A stretch of 64,000 bases of DNA from Undaria pinnatifida (taxonomy: Eukaryota; Sar; Phaeophyceae; Laminariales; Alariaceae). Below the pieces are notes generated by a model. That model was not told the origin of the DNA, ran no database searches, and saw nothing but the letters and a program-made list of their open reading frames with translations. The DNA lies in assembly GCA_012845835.1 (NCBI GenBank), contig JABAKD010000011.1, positions 3,186,697 through 3,250,696 on the forward strand. Direction: 5' to 3'. How positions within the stretch are numbered: position 1 is the stretch's first letter; each line of letters begins with the position of its first letter. Positions 43,002 through 55,999 of this stretch are shown piece by piece. The translations under genes were made by a program, and so were the position numbers.

Positions 43002-45650
43002 CGGACACTTGGAGGAGGAGAGAGAGAGGCGTGCGCAACATGAAGCAATCTGTATACATATATATCATGTCGCTTTTTACCGTTACCCACTAGATGGCAT
43101 GGCTACTCACTCGATTTCATGGTTAACCACTACATTACATGGTTATGTGGCTCTGTGGCCTAGTGGGTAGTGCTATACCTGGTGCGAGATAGCGGGTAGT
43201 GCTATAACTGGTACGGTCTGGTGGGTAGTGTCATGTAACCAACAGGATCACTACCGAGCTAGGCACGGCCGGGCTGGCACCGTCGTATTGAAGCCACTGC
43301 GAGTAGCATAGAGAACGGGCGAGGTTTCACGACGCCGAAAGCATAGAGGCTATGTCTTGGCCACGGACCCAAGTGTTGCCCACAGCCTGCTCGAACCACG
43401 GTACAGTTGGCGATGAAAACGTGTGGAGGTATACAGTGGGTTATGAAACGCCAGGTAGTGTAACTATTTTTTTTCACCATCGAAGTATCCCCTCACGCAC
43501 ATAGACGCCACTGTTTGTTGGCCTTGGCTGAGATTATTTTATTTTACGTATATCTCGCAAAATACATCACACCTACCAGGTAGGCATTCAATATATTCAA
43601 TATACAGTATACATACCTGGTAAATGGAAGTGGGGGTATTCGGTGTATTTGTTTCGCCGTCTTTCGCGATACGGTAGTGCTTGACGGCGTCGTGTTGCAC
43701 CTGCTACGGAAGGCACAGGCGGCGGTGGCACTTCGTCGACGAATGCGTGCTACAAAAGGGGTACATATTAAGCAGTTTTTGACCAAAACGCTTCTTACTG
43801 ACGGGGCTCTCCCATTAGGGGTTTCCAACATTGTGTTAGGTACGTACCTAGGTTGTGGGATTGTTTGTCGGTTGGCGTTTTGAGGTTGACTCAAAGTCAG
43901 GTTTTGGGTGGTGTATAGAGCTCCTCTTGTGAATGACCTCGGAAAAATTGGGTGCGCACCTACCGCACCATTCGTCTCGACCATTCGGCGGCGAGATCCA
44001 TTGGGGGGGATTGAATAGAGTACCCATGGCAAGAGGAATGGAGCAGTGCGGGAAGGCTTGTGAATGTAGACGTCTCGGTGACCATCCACGTTGTCATCTA
44101 ACGGAGGGGGGGGCGGGCGGAGGGGTAGCAGATCCACAACTATAGTGAATACAAGTGTGAGTTAACTGGCTACAAGTCGCAGACAAGTAATTTGCTGGAT
44201 AGGAGAGGCGAGGGGGAGGGAGGAAGAATCGGGAGGGCTACGGCCACTGGCCTGGGGTGGCAACGTTGATGAGGATTAAGGTAGACTTTGAGGGACTACC
44301 CGAGACCGTTGGGACGCCGTTTGCGTGTTCCAGTGCTTTTCGGTGCAACCATAGGGTTGAGTTTTCACCGAGTTGCAGACTCACTTGATTATTCCTTAGA
44401 GTCATTTTTTCGGGCTAGCTCCTCAAGCGAGGAGCCCCAGATAAAAAGAGGCGTACCCTACCGTATAGCATGCGTCAAATAAAAACGCCAACTGTACCAT
44501 TCTCTATACAGGCTCTTTTGGATACCTAATTCCGGTTTTTGAAACCGACCTATCCCCCCAACTCCCCGTCGCGCTTGTTCCAACTTTCCACACATCGGAC
44601 AGGTCACGATATAGATCCTCTAGATCCTATAGTATCTATGGTTACGACACGTTGTGCGCAACCCGTGTAGTGCAGATCCAACCCAGCAAAATGAGCTGTT
44701 ACGGAGATCCATTGCTAACAGGGGTCGTTTAATGCCTATGGGGTCATAACTCTGTCAATTCTTCGTCGATAACGGTAAACGATAGCTTGGATTGTTCGCA
44801 TAGGCCTTACGGTCACGGCGCATATATATATATATGATCTTCTGGCCGAGATATTGTGAAAATTATGAGAAATTTCCGGTTAATTTTTTGGAACATGATA
44901 AGGCTTTTACCCCTGTTAACAATGGATCTCCGTAATAATAGGTCCTCCAGATCATCCCCCTCTCACCCGGCAGCACGATGTATACAGGCCATGCAGACCG
45001 TTTCGACCAGGGATCTATCTGGCTTGCCCTGGAAAACAGATATAATTAACAACACTACAGCTGTAGGGATCTGATATGATCTGTCTGAGGCATGCAGCTT
45101 TTTCTTACGCATTATCACCCGCTCGTCTACCCTCCAACCTTCAAAAAGTAACCTGAATCTAGGCTCCATCCTCACGCCATTAGGGCCTTACCCAATAAGC
45201 TAGCATATCTTTTAGCATATATTGGCTTTTTGAGCTTATGGAAAAGCTTATGCCCGACCGAGCATAGCCACCATGCCAAATAGCTTATGTGGCAGCATAA
45301 CAAGGGAAATCGAGCATAAAAGGTGGTTATGCCCGCCTCCATTCCAGGTGTATATGCTCGAATGGTTGTCTGGGAGCACGGTGGAGACGCCAAATGGGTG
45401 GCCGCACGGTAATAATGCAATTCACGAGGCTTAATTACACACTAGTGGTACTCCCGAAATATGCCAGTTGCCGGCCGGTATGGCGGACAAAAACAAATTG
45501 GTGCTGTATCCTCTGTATTAAGTACTATAAGAACAAAATAATAACAGGGCAGTACGACAATGCCGCCGTACGTTTGGTAGTAAAGGTATCATCCTCTGTA
45601 CGTAAGTTTTGCAAAACAAAAAAGATAACACGGCAGCAGCAGTAGTACGT
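43002..45650. other. Intergenic repeats
   Basis: No gene is seen. 43140-43250 has three copies of a TAGTGGGTAGTGCTATA-like word, as at 6550-6795. 43880-43960 and 44300-44490 are family C pieces. 44595-45075 starts with the CGGACAGGTCACGAT lead-in of the 17664 element. 45182-45390 holds an element end GGGCCTTACCCAATAAGCT that recurs inverted at 57503. Confidence 0.5.
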
Positions 45651-45770
45651 ACGGTAGTAAAGGACAGAGGAGTGCAGCAGTGGGGACGGTGGTACTCCCA
45701 AGCACCAGTGGGAGGCCGGTATTAAATTGTAGAAACAAAAAAAAGGGTTCATCTCCCACAGGACGCAAAA

Positions 45771-46800
45771 AGACTCCCACGTACAGAACGGCCCACCCAC
45801 CCACCACGGACGACGCAATGCACCCTCCACCCACCCACCGACCAAACCTTTACTACATACAGCAGAACAGCAGTGCAGCAGTCCGTACATCAGAACACCC
45901 GTGCAGCAGTACGTACAGCAGTATACACCTGGTACGCGGGGCGCAGTTGGTTGGTTGGTTCTTATGAAACAGGAAACGGCAAAAAAAAGACTCCCACGTA
46001 CAGAACGGTCCACCCACTCACCACGGACGACGCAGTGCACCCTCCACCCACCCACCGACCAAACCTTTACTACATACAGCAGAACAGCAGTGCAGCAGTA
46101 CGTACAGCACAGCAGAACAGCAGTGCAGCAGTAGGTACATCAGAACAGCTGTGCAGCCCTCCACCCACCCACCGACCAAACCTTTACTACATACAGCAGA
46201 ACAGCAGTGCAGCAGTCCGTACATCAGAACACCCGTGCAGCAGTACGTACAGCAGTATACACCTGGTACGCGGGGCGCAGTTGGTTGGTTGGTTCTTATG
46301 AAACAGGAAACAGCAAAAAAAAGACTCCCACGTACAGAACGGTCCACCCACTCACCACGGACGACGCAGTGCACCCTCCACCCACCCACCGACCAAACCT
46401 TTACTACATACAGCAGAACAGCAGTGCAGCAGTACGTACAGCACAGCAGAACAGCAGTGCAGCAGTCCGTACATCAGAACAGCTGTGCAGCAGTACATAC
46501 AGCAGTATACACCTGGTACGCGGGGCGCAGTTAGTTGGTTGGTTCTTATGAAACAGGAAACAGCAAAAAAAAGACTCCCACGTACAGAACGGCCCACCCA
46601 CCCACCACGGACGACGCAGTGCACGCTTCATCCATCCACCCACCAAACCTTTACTACATACAGCAGAACAGCAGTGCAGCAGTACGTACATCAGAACAGC
46701 AGTGCAGCGCAGTACGTGCAGCACAGCAGAACACCACCCACCATGCACCCACGAACCTACCCAGTACAGCAGTGCAGCAATGCAGCAGTACCTAGAGCAA
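45771..46800. repeat. Four-unit tandem array with CAG-rich cores
   Basis: Units begin with AGACTCCCACGTACAGAACG at 45771, 45988, 46322 and 46572, so the periods are 217, 334 and 250 bp. Each contains ACCAAACCTTTACTACATAC, a variable CAGCAG/CAGAACAGCAG core and TATACACCTGGTACGCGGGG. Unit length differs by gain or loss of CAG-rich subrepeats. The Cys-rich frames on the - strand are artefacts. Confidence 0.88.
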
Positions 46801-47514
46801 TACACCTGACAGGCGAGCAGCAGCCGATTGGTTGGTTACAATGCTCTCGGGCTGGTTAGGCCAAGCCAAAAGCTCTCGCTTTGCTAATTCTGCGCACGGC
46901 GAGCGGCGACGGCTGGACGCTGCTGTGTTTGGTCCTGGTGTTGTGTGATTGCTGTTCACGCAGACGCGCTTGTGGTCTCGTGTCCATGGCTGTGTCCATG
47001 GCCCAAGTGAAAATAATTAGCAGGCAGAAGGAAATAACTCGAGTAGCATTTGTTGTTCAACATTTATTTTTAGTCTTCCTCACAATATAGTTGGGAGTTC
47101 GAAAAAAAAAAAAAATTAGCAGGCAGCGACGAAGAAAAAGCGGGGGAGGGCAAGCGAGCCGTCCCCGGGAGGGCGATTTCCACGCTCCCCCCTCGCCGAG
47201 GTGGGGCACCGACGGCCGTTCTTTCGCCGGCATGTCGTAGTGCTGCTGTGCGGATGGGACGTGGCGGCACCGCGAGGCCGCCTGAGGCCGAGTGGAGCTC
47301 GGGAGTCGCCGCTTTTGGGGGGGGAGTGTTTTAAGCAAGATATTTTTCAAAGATCCAAAACGTCACGACCATCCTTAGCGTATTAATTAATAAGGATACA
47401 AGGGTGTCCGGACGTGGGGGGCCTGTCGGCCCCCCCGTCCTCCGGGTTACTGTTTACTGTAAAAGATGTGCGGTGATGCTGGTTGGTTCCACAGCAGGAG
47501 TACGCCTGCATACC

Positions 47515-48320
47515 AAGGGTGGGAGTGTTGAGTGTGGAATGACAGCGGGCCGAGAAGGAGGAAAAGGAAATACTCCGTATGTATGATTTGTTGATGGGGC
47601 GTGATCCCCAGAAGAAACTGAAAATACAGCGGGCCGAAATGGAGGAAAAGGAAATACTACTCGGTATGTATTATTTGTTGATGGGGCGTGATCCCCAGAA
47701 CAAACTGAAAATAAGGACGCAGTGGAATATGGAATATGTCCAAAAATAAAGACACCCTCTTTCAGACGATATGGCTATGAAGAGGTTGGCGCAAACTGGG
47801 CACTGAAAAACTAAGACTTGGTACTGCAATCATGAAGACTCTGTGACCAAATGCGACGTGGCCACTAATACCGGCAATCATGTACAGTATGGCAGCGAAA
47901 AACGGATGTGACTACTTACAAAATGGGGACAGGGTAGCCAGATGCATTGCAACTCGAACTCTTCACCCACTCAAAGACGTTCGCATAACAGACATGGCTA
48001 TGAAGAGGTTGGCGCAAACTCGGCACCGCAAAAATGAAGACTCCCTACTTACAATTTGATGCTACGAAAGCTGAGACTACATACTTGGCTGACACCGGGA
48101 AAAAACAGACAGTATGCCGGGGTAGCCAGATGCATTGCAACTCGAACTCTTCACCCACTCAAAGACGTTCGCATAACAGACATGGCTATGAAGAGGTTGG
48201 CGCAAACTCGGCACCGCAAAAATGAAGACTCCCTACTTACAATTTGATGCTACGAAAGCTGAGACTACATACTTGGCTGACAACGGGAAAAAACAGACAG
48301 TATGCCGGCGCGGCGCACGC
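47515..48320. repeat. Tandem repeats in Helitron 3' region
   Basis: Two arrays. At 47540-47715 an approximately 90-bp unit (GACAGCGGGCCGA to GGGGCGTGATCCCCAGAA) occurs twice. At 47935-48310 a 188-bp unit, from GTAGCCAGATGCATTGC, occurs twice almost identically. Shared words (GCTATGAAGAGGTTGGCGCA) also occur at 47770. Noncoding. Confidence 0.8.
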
Positions 48321-48790
48321 GCAAACTCGGCACTGAAAAAATGAAGACTCACTATTTAGGGTTAGACAAAATGCCACGGTGGCCGCTAATATGTACTCGC
48401 CGGCTACCATGTACAGAATGGCTGAAAAAATGAAGACTTACTACTGACAATGCCGCGGGAAATAATTAGCACGAGACTGAGCGTGTCCGCGGCTACTGAC
48501 ATATATACACGAAATATACACCTGGCCCCACGAGTAACTTGGGGTCGACAGTTATCATGGACGGCTACATTGGCACATTTTGATGTGCCACTGGAAGGAC
48601 GTTGAGTAGTAGTCTTGAAGTTCCGCTTCGAAGTTGGCATCATCTTCGACTTGCTGCCGGGTGTCGCCGGTGGCCTCTTGCTCTGCGTCCGCAATGAGGG
48701 AGCGCTCGAAGTGTGGGTCGAAGAAGTGGTGAAGGTCGTCAGGGACGATCATAGAGGCGAACCACCGGCGCTGGCGCGTTGGCGGCGCGG

Positions 48791-51700
48791 TCATGCTGCG
48801 ACAGGCGGATGGTCGGTGGAAGGGTTATTTAGGATTAGGGAAGAGTAATGACGTGATTGTGGTTGATAGTGCAGGTGTATGGTAGAAGGGTCGGCGTTTT
48901 GAGGATTTGGTCGGGGGTTGTTTCCGATAGTAACGTTTATGGGTATGTTGTATCGTTGCATGCATGCGTAAATTTCTGGCTCACCAAGGTAAGCTCGCGG
49001 GTGAGACATGATGGAGAGGTAGTTGTCATATGATGTATACTGTTGTGGCGGTTCACCAAGGGCTTGGAGTAGTTCATGGTTCATGCCAGCGGAAATGGCG
49101 TTTAGCAAGTTAGGGTCGTTGCGGTTTTCGTTCATGTATTGGAGTATTTCCGAGCGTACTTGGTAGTGTCTGTTTGGGTCGTTGTATATTCGTCGTGCTA
49201 TGCCGCGAAATCCGCATGCTCCATCCCCAATTTCGTCGACGACTGTCCATGTTGGAGGTGGAGTTTGGCTGTCACTTGACGGTTGAGAGGAGGCATTGGA
49301 GGGCGCAGGAGGCGAGGTGTTTGGAGGTTGATACGGTGGAGGTGTTACAGCTTGGCCTGTGGCGGCAGCGGTGAAAGGAGGGTATACAATGTTCTCCGTG
49401 TGTGGAATGCCGTCAACAATATGTTCTTGTGGTAAAAGGCACATAATTGACTGGCGATTTTGCGCACGGCTGAGCGCGACGTAAAGTTGACCATGCCCAA
49501 ACGCAGGTGATCTCAAGTCCAAGCCAATTTTTGTAAGTGTCTGTCCCTGTGAACGATTCACCGTGACGGAATATGAAGTTCGGATGGGAAACTGTGTTCG
49601 CATGAACGTGATGCCATTTCTTCCAACTGTCGCACGAAAGCCTATACGTGGAATCAAAACAATTGGATGGGGCGATGTTTCGGTGAGAAGTTCGACTTGA
49701 AGGACTCGGCTGTTTGGGGAAACTGCGAGGACAACGCATTTTTGACCGTTGATGAGTCCCTCCGAAAAGTTGAGATTTCGCACGATCATCGCAAGTCCGT
49801 CTGACTTGAGGCAAAGCTCATGGGGAGGGACACCTTGCACGTTTAATTGGTGGAGGTGTTCAGGAGAAGCAAAGGCTGTGTGAGGCGTGGTCTCATCACT
49901 TATTAGTGTATCTGAGCTGAGGTATGTACAGTACTCTCCGGGCCGCAAGTCCGATATGGCTTCATTAGAACGGTCAATTGCGTTGTTGGTGGTCGCCAAT
50001 ATGGCGCGTTTGTCCCAGTTGCGCGATTGTTCATTGACATTGGGATACACAAAGTTCATGAGCTCATCGAAATTTGTTGTATATTTGAGCTGGAAGTGGT
50101 CATTGGCATCGAGGTTGTGGTTATTCAAGGCAATCATGTCCGTGCCGTCGATTGATTGTGTAGGGTGGGTACCCTCGCCTATCGCCCGCACAAAAGCAGC
50201 ATACTGAGGATCATCTTTGTCTCGTTGCGATTTGGTTAGTCTCATGCGTTTAACGTGTTTCCATAGGGGGCTAGAAATAAAGGCTGCGTCGACGGTATCG
50301 GTGGCGGTGCCGTTCTTAACTATTGGCCCTGTTTGGCGCCAATCTCCACTGAACAAAATAGTTTTTCCACCAAAAAGCTTATTGTTTTTCATCAGATCTT
50401 GAAGTGTTCTGTCGAGGGCCTCAATGCAATATCTGTGGGTCATAGGTAACTCGTCCCAAATGATGAGGTCCGCTTTGCGGATTAGCTCTGCTCTTTGAGT
50501 GTTGGTGTTTATGTTGCATACGCAGGTTGGCGACATTGCTTCGTCCATAGGTAATTTGAACATGGAGTGCGCGGTCCAGCCTCCAGGGAGCTGTAAGGCG
50601 GCGATGCCGGTGGAAGCAACGATGAGCACTGTCTTTCTTTCACCTCTCAACCTTGCGGAAATACATTTTTCTGTGTATGTCTTGCCAGTTCCGGCGGGCG
50701 CATCAATCATAAATGGACACCCATTATCGGCTCGAACTGAGTCTAAGACTGTTTTGTAAATGTGGCTCTGCTCACTGGTCAGTCGCGGTTCATGCAGCTC
50801 TGCGTATTCTGCACATGTTTGTGGGTCGAAGGCATCACGCATCCTTTCAAATTCAGTTCGCGGATGCATAGGCTTTGGAAGGTTGACTTGTTCGTTACAT
50901 TTACCATGCTGGTTTAGCTTGAGGTCTATTTCACACAAGGCAGCTTGTATGGCATCGTCTGTGGATAACCTAAGAAGGAAATCTTCGATGAGGTTGTCCT
51001 TAAAGTCACGCCATAGCTTCGGTGCTGGCGCACCATCTAAAATGAGCGTAACGAAAAGAGCACGGAGCTGGGACGCAACTTGAAACACTGAAGCTTCTTC
51101 CATACATAGTGAATACTCTTCGTCTCCCGTGATGAGACCTCTTGCTCTGGCGGCATCATGAAAAGTAGGGTGAACAACGGGATCGCCTGTGTCTGTTTGC
51201 ACTGTTCGTAATTCTGCGAACGACCTGGCTGGAATCGTGTGTAGTAACAACCTCAAGTAGTAGAGATCTCCCACCGCTGGACTCTGAAACGAAATTCGGC
51301 AAACGTGATCGTCGTTTTTTCGTTTGGAAACGATGTTTTTGTATCCATCGAGGTATTTGCCAAGCGGAGCAAACTCAAGCGGAGGGTCATCTTTTTTGGG
51401 CGAGGTGATAGTGTATTGCTCGTAATAGTCTAGAATGGTCAAGTCCGAAAAGCAGGGATTTTCCGGTCGCATGTAGTACCTGAGCACGTGTGTCTGTGAC
51501 TGCGCGGCTATCTCAAGTCTATCATCGTGGGTGGCATTTTTGGGATAAGTGATTTGTTGCTCTCCTTCAAGATGGGCGTGAATCTTAGTTACCGCAGGGT
51601 ATCTGTCCACCATATGGTAACCTAATAGTCTCCACGTCGCCTCTGCGGCTGAAATATACCTCGTTTTTCTATATTGTTCAACTTCTGAGGTAATGCCCTG

Positions 51701-53926
51701 TATCCTTGCTCGAATAAACGCGTCCCCTTTGTGACAATATTTGAACACGTATTTAACGCATGATGTTGCGGTGACGACATCAACACAAATGTGGCAGTCA
51801 AACATCATGAGCAACATGGGGTTGTACGGCACCACCCACTCGTTTCCTATCCTAACACTTTTCCATTGGTTGTTTACTCTCATTCTTATGGTCGGGTTGT
51901 CACCGTTCTTCCTCCGAGTATATTCTGCCCGTCCAGTTTTGTCGTTGACGGTTGCAATGCTTCTGAATGGTTGCGGAAAGTACTTGTTACAACACTTTTT
52001 GTTCGTGTGACGGTTTACTTGCATGCATGGAGCACTCATGTTTCCAACTGCCCCACACGGCTTGTGTATCATGTATTTGAGTACCTTTTCACGTAGTTTT
52101 CCTCCTGCTATGTTTTCGTCAGGCAGCTGAGCCCACACCCATTTGTCCATTTCGTTTAGGGCATCAGGGCCTGCATTTTTGAAGGTCATGAGAATGTGAG
52201 CGTGAGGGTACCCCCTCTTTTGGAATTCCGTCACCGCTAAATGGCTGTCGTAAGCGCCAAAAATTTTGCCAGACTTTAAAACCTTCATAATTTCTTTCAT
52301 CTTCAATTTGAAAACACGACAACATAGATCAGGACGATCATAAGCACTTTGTCCTGGCAGCAAATTTTCTTGCACCTCTTTCCAATCCGCATTGAAAGTT
52401 ACGGTGATGAACAAATGCGGTCTTCCTCGCCTGTTCACGATGCATAGAGCGTCTTCTGTATCACTTTTACGCTTGGCAGGTGAGCCAGGGTGAGAAGCAG
52501 GAAGCAATTTACCGGGTTGTTCATGAGGTTGGGCGTCTTGAATGGACCGGTTGGAAGCAAGCCTATGCTGCATGTCACTATTTTCGACGAAATTCAAACG
52601 CTCTTCTTCCATTCTGCTCAAAGAATCACAGACCCATTCCTGAGCGATTCGGCAGTTAATCTTAAATATCGGCTCCGAAAGAATACGCTGCCTACAGTAG
52701 AAGGGAAACGTTACGGCTTCGGTGTTTGACCGGTTCATTGTTTTAGATTTGAACGGCGGGTTCTCTTTGTAGTTACCCTTACTCCAACCTGCTTCTCCAT
52801 GCAAAAACAGCAGGGGGAACTGTAGCGTTTCATATGCAGAGCTCCAAAGCGGCAGGAAGCGTGGTTTGTTATCTGGGCTGTTCCTTGGATAGGTGATAAC
52901 TGCTCGCGGCGCATCATTTTGATTCCCTGAGGTAAACACTAAAGCTGCTATTTCATTTGCACTCGGATTCTCGCCCAACACTGGTCCATCATTAACTCTG
53001 CTAACTTCACTGAACTCTATAAAAGGCGCACTGGACTCTGACGCTGATGTGTTTAATATTGTGTCTACGGCAGACCTGTATTCTCGAGCCCACCTAATCT
53101 CGCTGTTCACGTGGGATCTTAGAGTGCCTGCAATCCGTGAATCTAAATGTTGTGAGGAGGTTGTCTGTGCGAATTCGGAATCGAATATGTAAAACCTGGC
53201 ACTGTTGTTAACATTTTGGTTTTGATACTTCTCCTGTAAGTCGAAAATTCTATGGTATGCTTTACCATGGAGAGTAAGCATTGTCGGTGGTTTTCCTTGA
53301 GTCCACGATCGGTTTTCTATGCCTCCTGCTCCCAAAGCTGTGAAACTAAATAACCCGTTATATGCCCTTTGTGATTCGCGAAAACGTGCGGTTTGGAAGA
53401 GCGATAACAATGTTTGTGGAATAGGTTTAAGCCGGTGAATGGCAGATCTCCCACGGTTACAACAGTTATAGGACCCAGACCGTTCCTCTTTCCATAGCAC
53501 AGACCCACAGTGTTGGCACGTATAGTTACTTTCATGTAGCAAGCACGGGTATTTTAGTTCGTACGCCTCAAGTGGATACTCAAAGTTGGTGGAATTAAAG
53601 GCTTGCACACCAAGTCTTTCTTCTGAACCTTCCATGGAATTGGCAGCGGCAACGTCTCTAGGGTCGGGTCTTCGAGGGATGCGGTTTCTCATTCGATTAA
53701 AATGTTGAACAACGACGTCAGTCTCTGATTCAGAATCGCTGTCCAGGTTGTTACTGCGGAGATCACGTTCCATGTTATTAGTGTTCTGCGTTCGAGTTTC
53801 GTTTTGAAGGGTACGTCGTGAGCGCCGCCCCGCTAAAATGCACGCGCGCCTACGCCTGCGCTCGCGGGCAATTTCAGCACGACGGGTATTTCGTTGCGAG
53901 CGAGTACATCGCTGATCGGTTGACAT
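48791..53926 (-). CDS. Helitron Rep/Pif1-like helicase with C-terminal OTU domain
   Basis: A single uninterrupted 1,711-codon frame. Near residue 140 is a Cys-rich zinc-ribbon-like segment (CQHCGS ... CCNRG). The rolling-circle Rep domain spans about 500-740: FITVTFNADW near 510, the HUH motif GYPHAHIL near 575 and a two-tyrosine motif KYVFKYCHKG near 729. The superfamily 1 helicase domain follows: Walker A DAPAGTGKTY near 1077, IIWDELP near 1157, LFSGDWRQTGP near 1193, and TVNRSQGQTL and LYVALSRAQ near 1458-1485. The C-terminus has an OTU-type protease signature, with GDGACGFRGIARR near 1570 and a candidate His in RHYSSL near 1692. These are the domains of an autonomous Helitron, which nicks DNA, unwinds it and moves by a rolling-circle route. 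No stop or frameshift and all motifs are kept, so it may be recent. The start is the first Met, which is followed by an Arg-rich stretch. Confidence 0.93.
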   Translation of the reverse strand: MSTDQRCTRSQRNTRRAEIARERRRRRACILAGRRSRRTLQNETRTQNTNNMERDLRSNNLDSDSESETDVVVQHFNRMRNRIPRRPDPRDVAAANSMEGSEERLGVQAFNSTNFEYPLEAYELKYPCLLHESNYTCQHCGSVLWKEERSGSYNCCNRGRSAIHRLKPIPQTLLSLFQTARFRESQRAYNGLFSFTALGAGGIENRSWTQGKPPTMLTLHGKAYHRIFDLQEKYQNQNVNNSARFYIFDSEFAQTTSSQHLDSRIAGTLRSHVNSEIRWAREYRSAVDTILNTSASESSAPFIEFSEVSRVNDGPVLGENPSANEIAALVFTSGNQNDAPRAVITYPRNSPDNKPRFLPLWSSAYETLQFPLLFLHGEAGWSKGNYKENPPFKSKTMNRSNTEAVTFPFYCRQRILSEPIFKINCRIAQEWVCDSLSRMEEERLNFVENSDMQHRLASNRSIQDAQPHEQPGKLLPASHPGSPAKRKSDTEDALCIVNRRGRPHLFITVTFNADWKEVQENLLPGQSAYDRPDLCCRVFKLKMKEIMKVLKSGKIFGAYDSHLAVTEFQKRGYPHAHILMTFKNAGPDALNEMDKWVWAQLPDENIAGGKLREKVLKYMIHKPCGAVGNMSAPCMQVNRHTNKKCCNKYFPQPFRSIATVNDKTGRAEYTRRKNGDNPTIRMRVNNQWKSVRIGNEWVVPYNPMLLMMFDCHICVDVVTATSCVKYVFKYCHKGDAFIRARIQGITSEVEQYRKTRYISAAEATWRLLGYHMVDRYPAVTKIHAHLEGEQQITYPKNATHDDRLEIAAQSQTHVLRYYMRPENPCFSDLTILDYYEQYTITSPKKDDPPLEFAPLGKYLDGYKNIVSKRKNDDHVCRISFQSPAVGDLYYLRLLLHTIPARSFAELRTVQTDTGDPVVHPTFHDAARARGLITGDEEYSLCMEEASVFQVASQLRALFVTLILDGAPAPKLWRDFKDNLIEDFLLRLSTDDAIQAALCEIDLKLNQHGKCNEQVNLPKPMHPRTEFERMRDAFDPQTCAEYAELHEPRLTSEQSHIYKTVLDSVRADNGCPFMIDAPAGTGKTYTEKCISARLRGERKTVLIVASTGIAALQLPGGWTAHSMFKLPMDEAMSPTCVCNINTNTQRAELIRKADLIIWDELPMTHRYCIEALDRTLQDLMKNNKLFGGKTILFSGDWRQTGPIVKNGTATDTVDAAFISSPLWKHVKRMRLTKSQRDKDDPQYAAFVRAIGEGTHPTQSIDGTDMIALNNHNLDANDHFQLKYTTNFDELMNFVYPNVNEQSRNWDKRAILATTNNAIDRSNEAISDLRPGEYCTYLSSDTLISDETTPHTAFASPEHLHQLNVQGVPPHELCLKSDGLAMIVRNLNFSEGLINGQKCVVLAVSPNSRVLQVELLTETSPHPIVLIPRIGFRATVGRNGITFMRTQFPIRTSYSVTVNRSQGQTLTKIGLDLRSPAFGHGQLYVALSRAQNRQSIMCLLPQEHIVDGIPHTENIVYPPFTAAATGQAVTPPPYQPPNTSPPAPSNASSQPSSDSQTPPPTWTVVDEIGDGACGFRGIARRIYNDPNRHYQVRSEILQYMNENRNDPNLLNAISAGMNHELLQALGEPPQQYTSYDNYLSIMSHPRAYLGEPEIYACMQRYNIPINVTIGNNPRPNPQNADPSTIHLHYQPQSRHYSSLILNNPSTDHPPVAA

Positions 53927-54003
53927 GGAAGGTTAAAGTTTCAAGTTCGCGTTCAGATAAAAGGTTTAGGGGAGCGCTTTGCCCGGTTGATCTTGAGCTC
54001 ACC

Positions 54004-55993
<1,990 letters not shown>

Positions 55994-55999
55994 GTCTAC

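Larger units (their letters stand above)
47401..53995 (-). mobile_element. Autonomous Helitron (ends approximate)
   Basis: Carries one complete Rep-helicase gene. On the - strand a possible 5' end is A|TCAACCGGGCAAAGCGC near 53990, only about a dozen bases from the stop of the next gene. A strong GC hairpin at 47410-47440 (GGACG, six G, CC/GG, C run, CGTCC) is a candidate 3'-end hairpin, but I see no clean CTRR after it, so the 3' limit is a guess. The 3' part contains tandem repeats. Confidence 0.6.

Noticed and set aside
45525-46805. Long Cys-rich frames on the - strand
   Set aside because: They follow the tandem array and its CAG cores, shift frame with unit length, and have no splice or start context.
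48791-53926. A cellular Pif1 helicase or a viral replication gene
   Set aside because: The N-terminal HUH/two-tyrosine Rep fused to the helicase and OTU domain is the Helitron arrangement; no viral genes are nearby.
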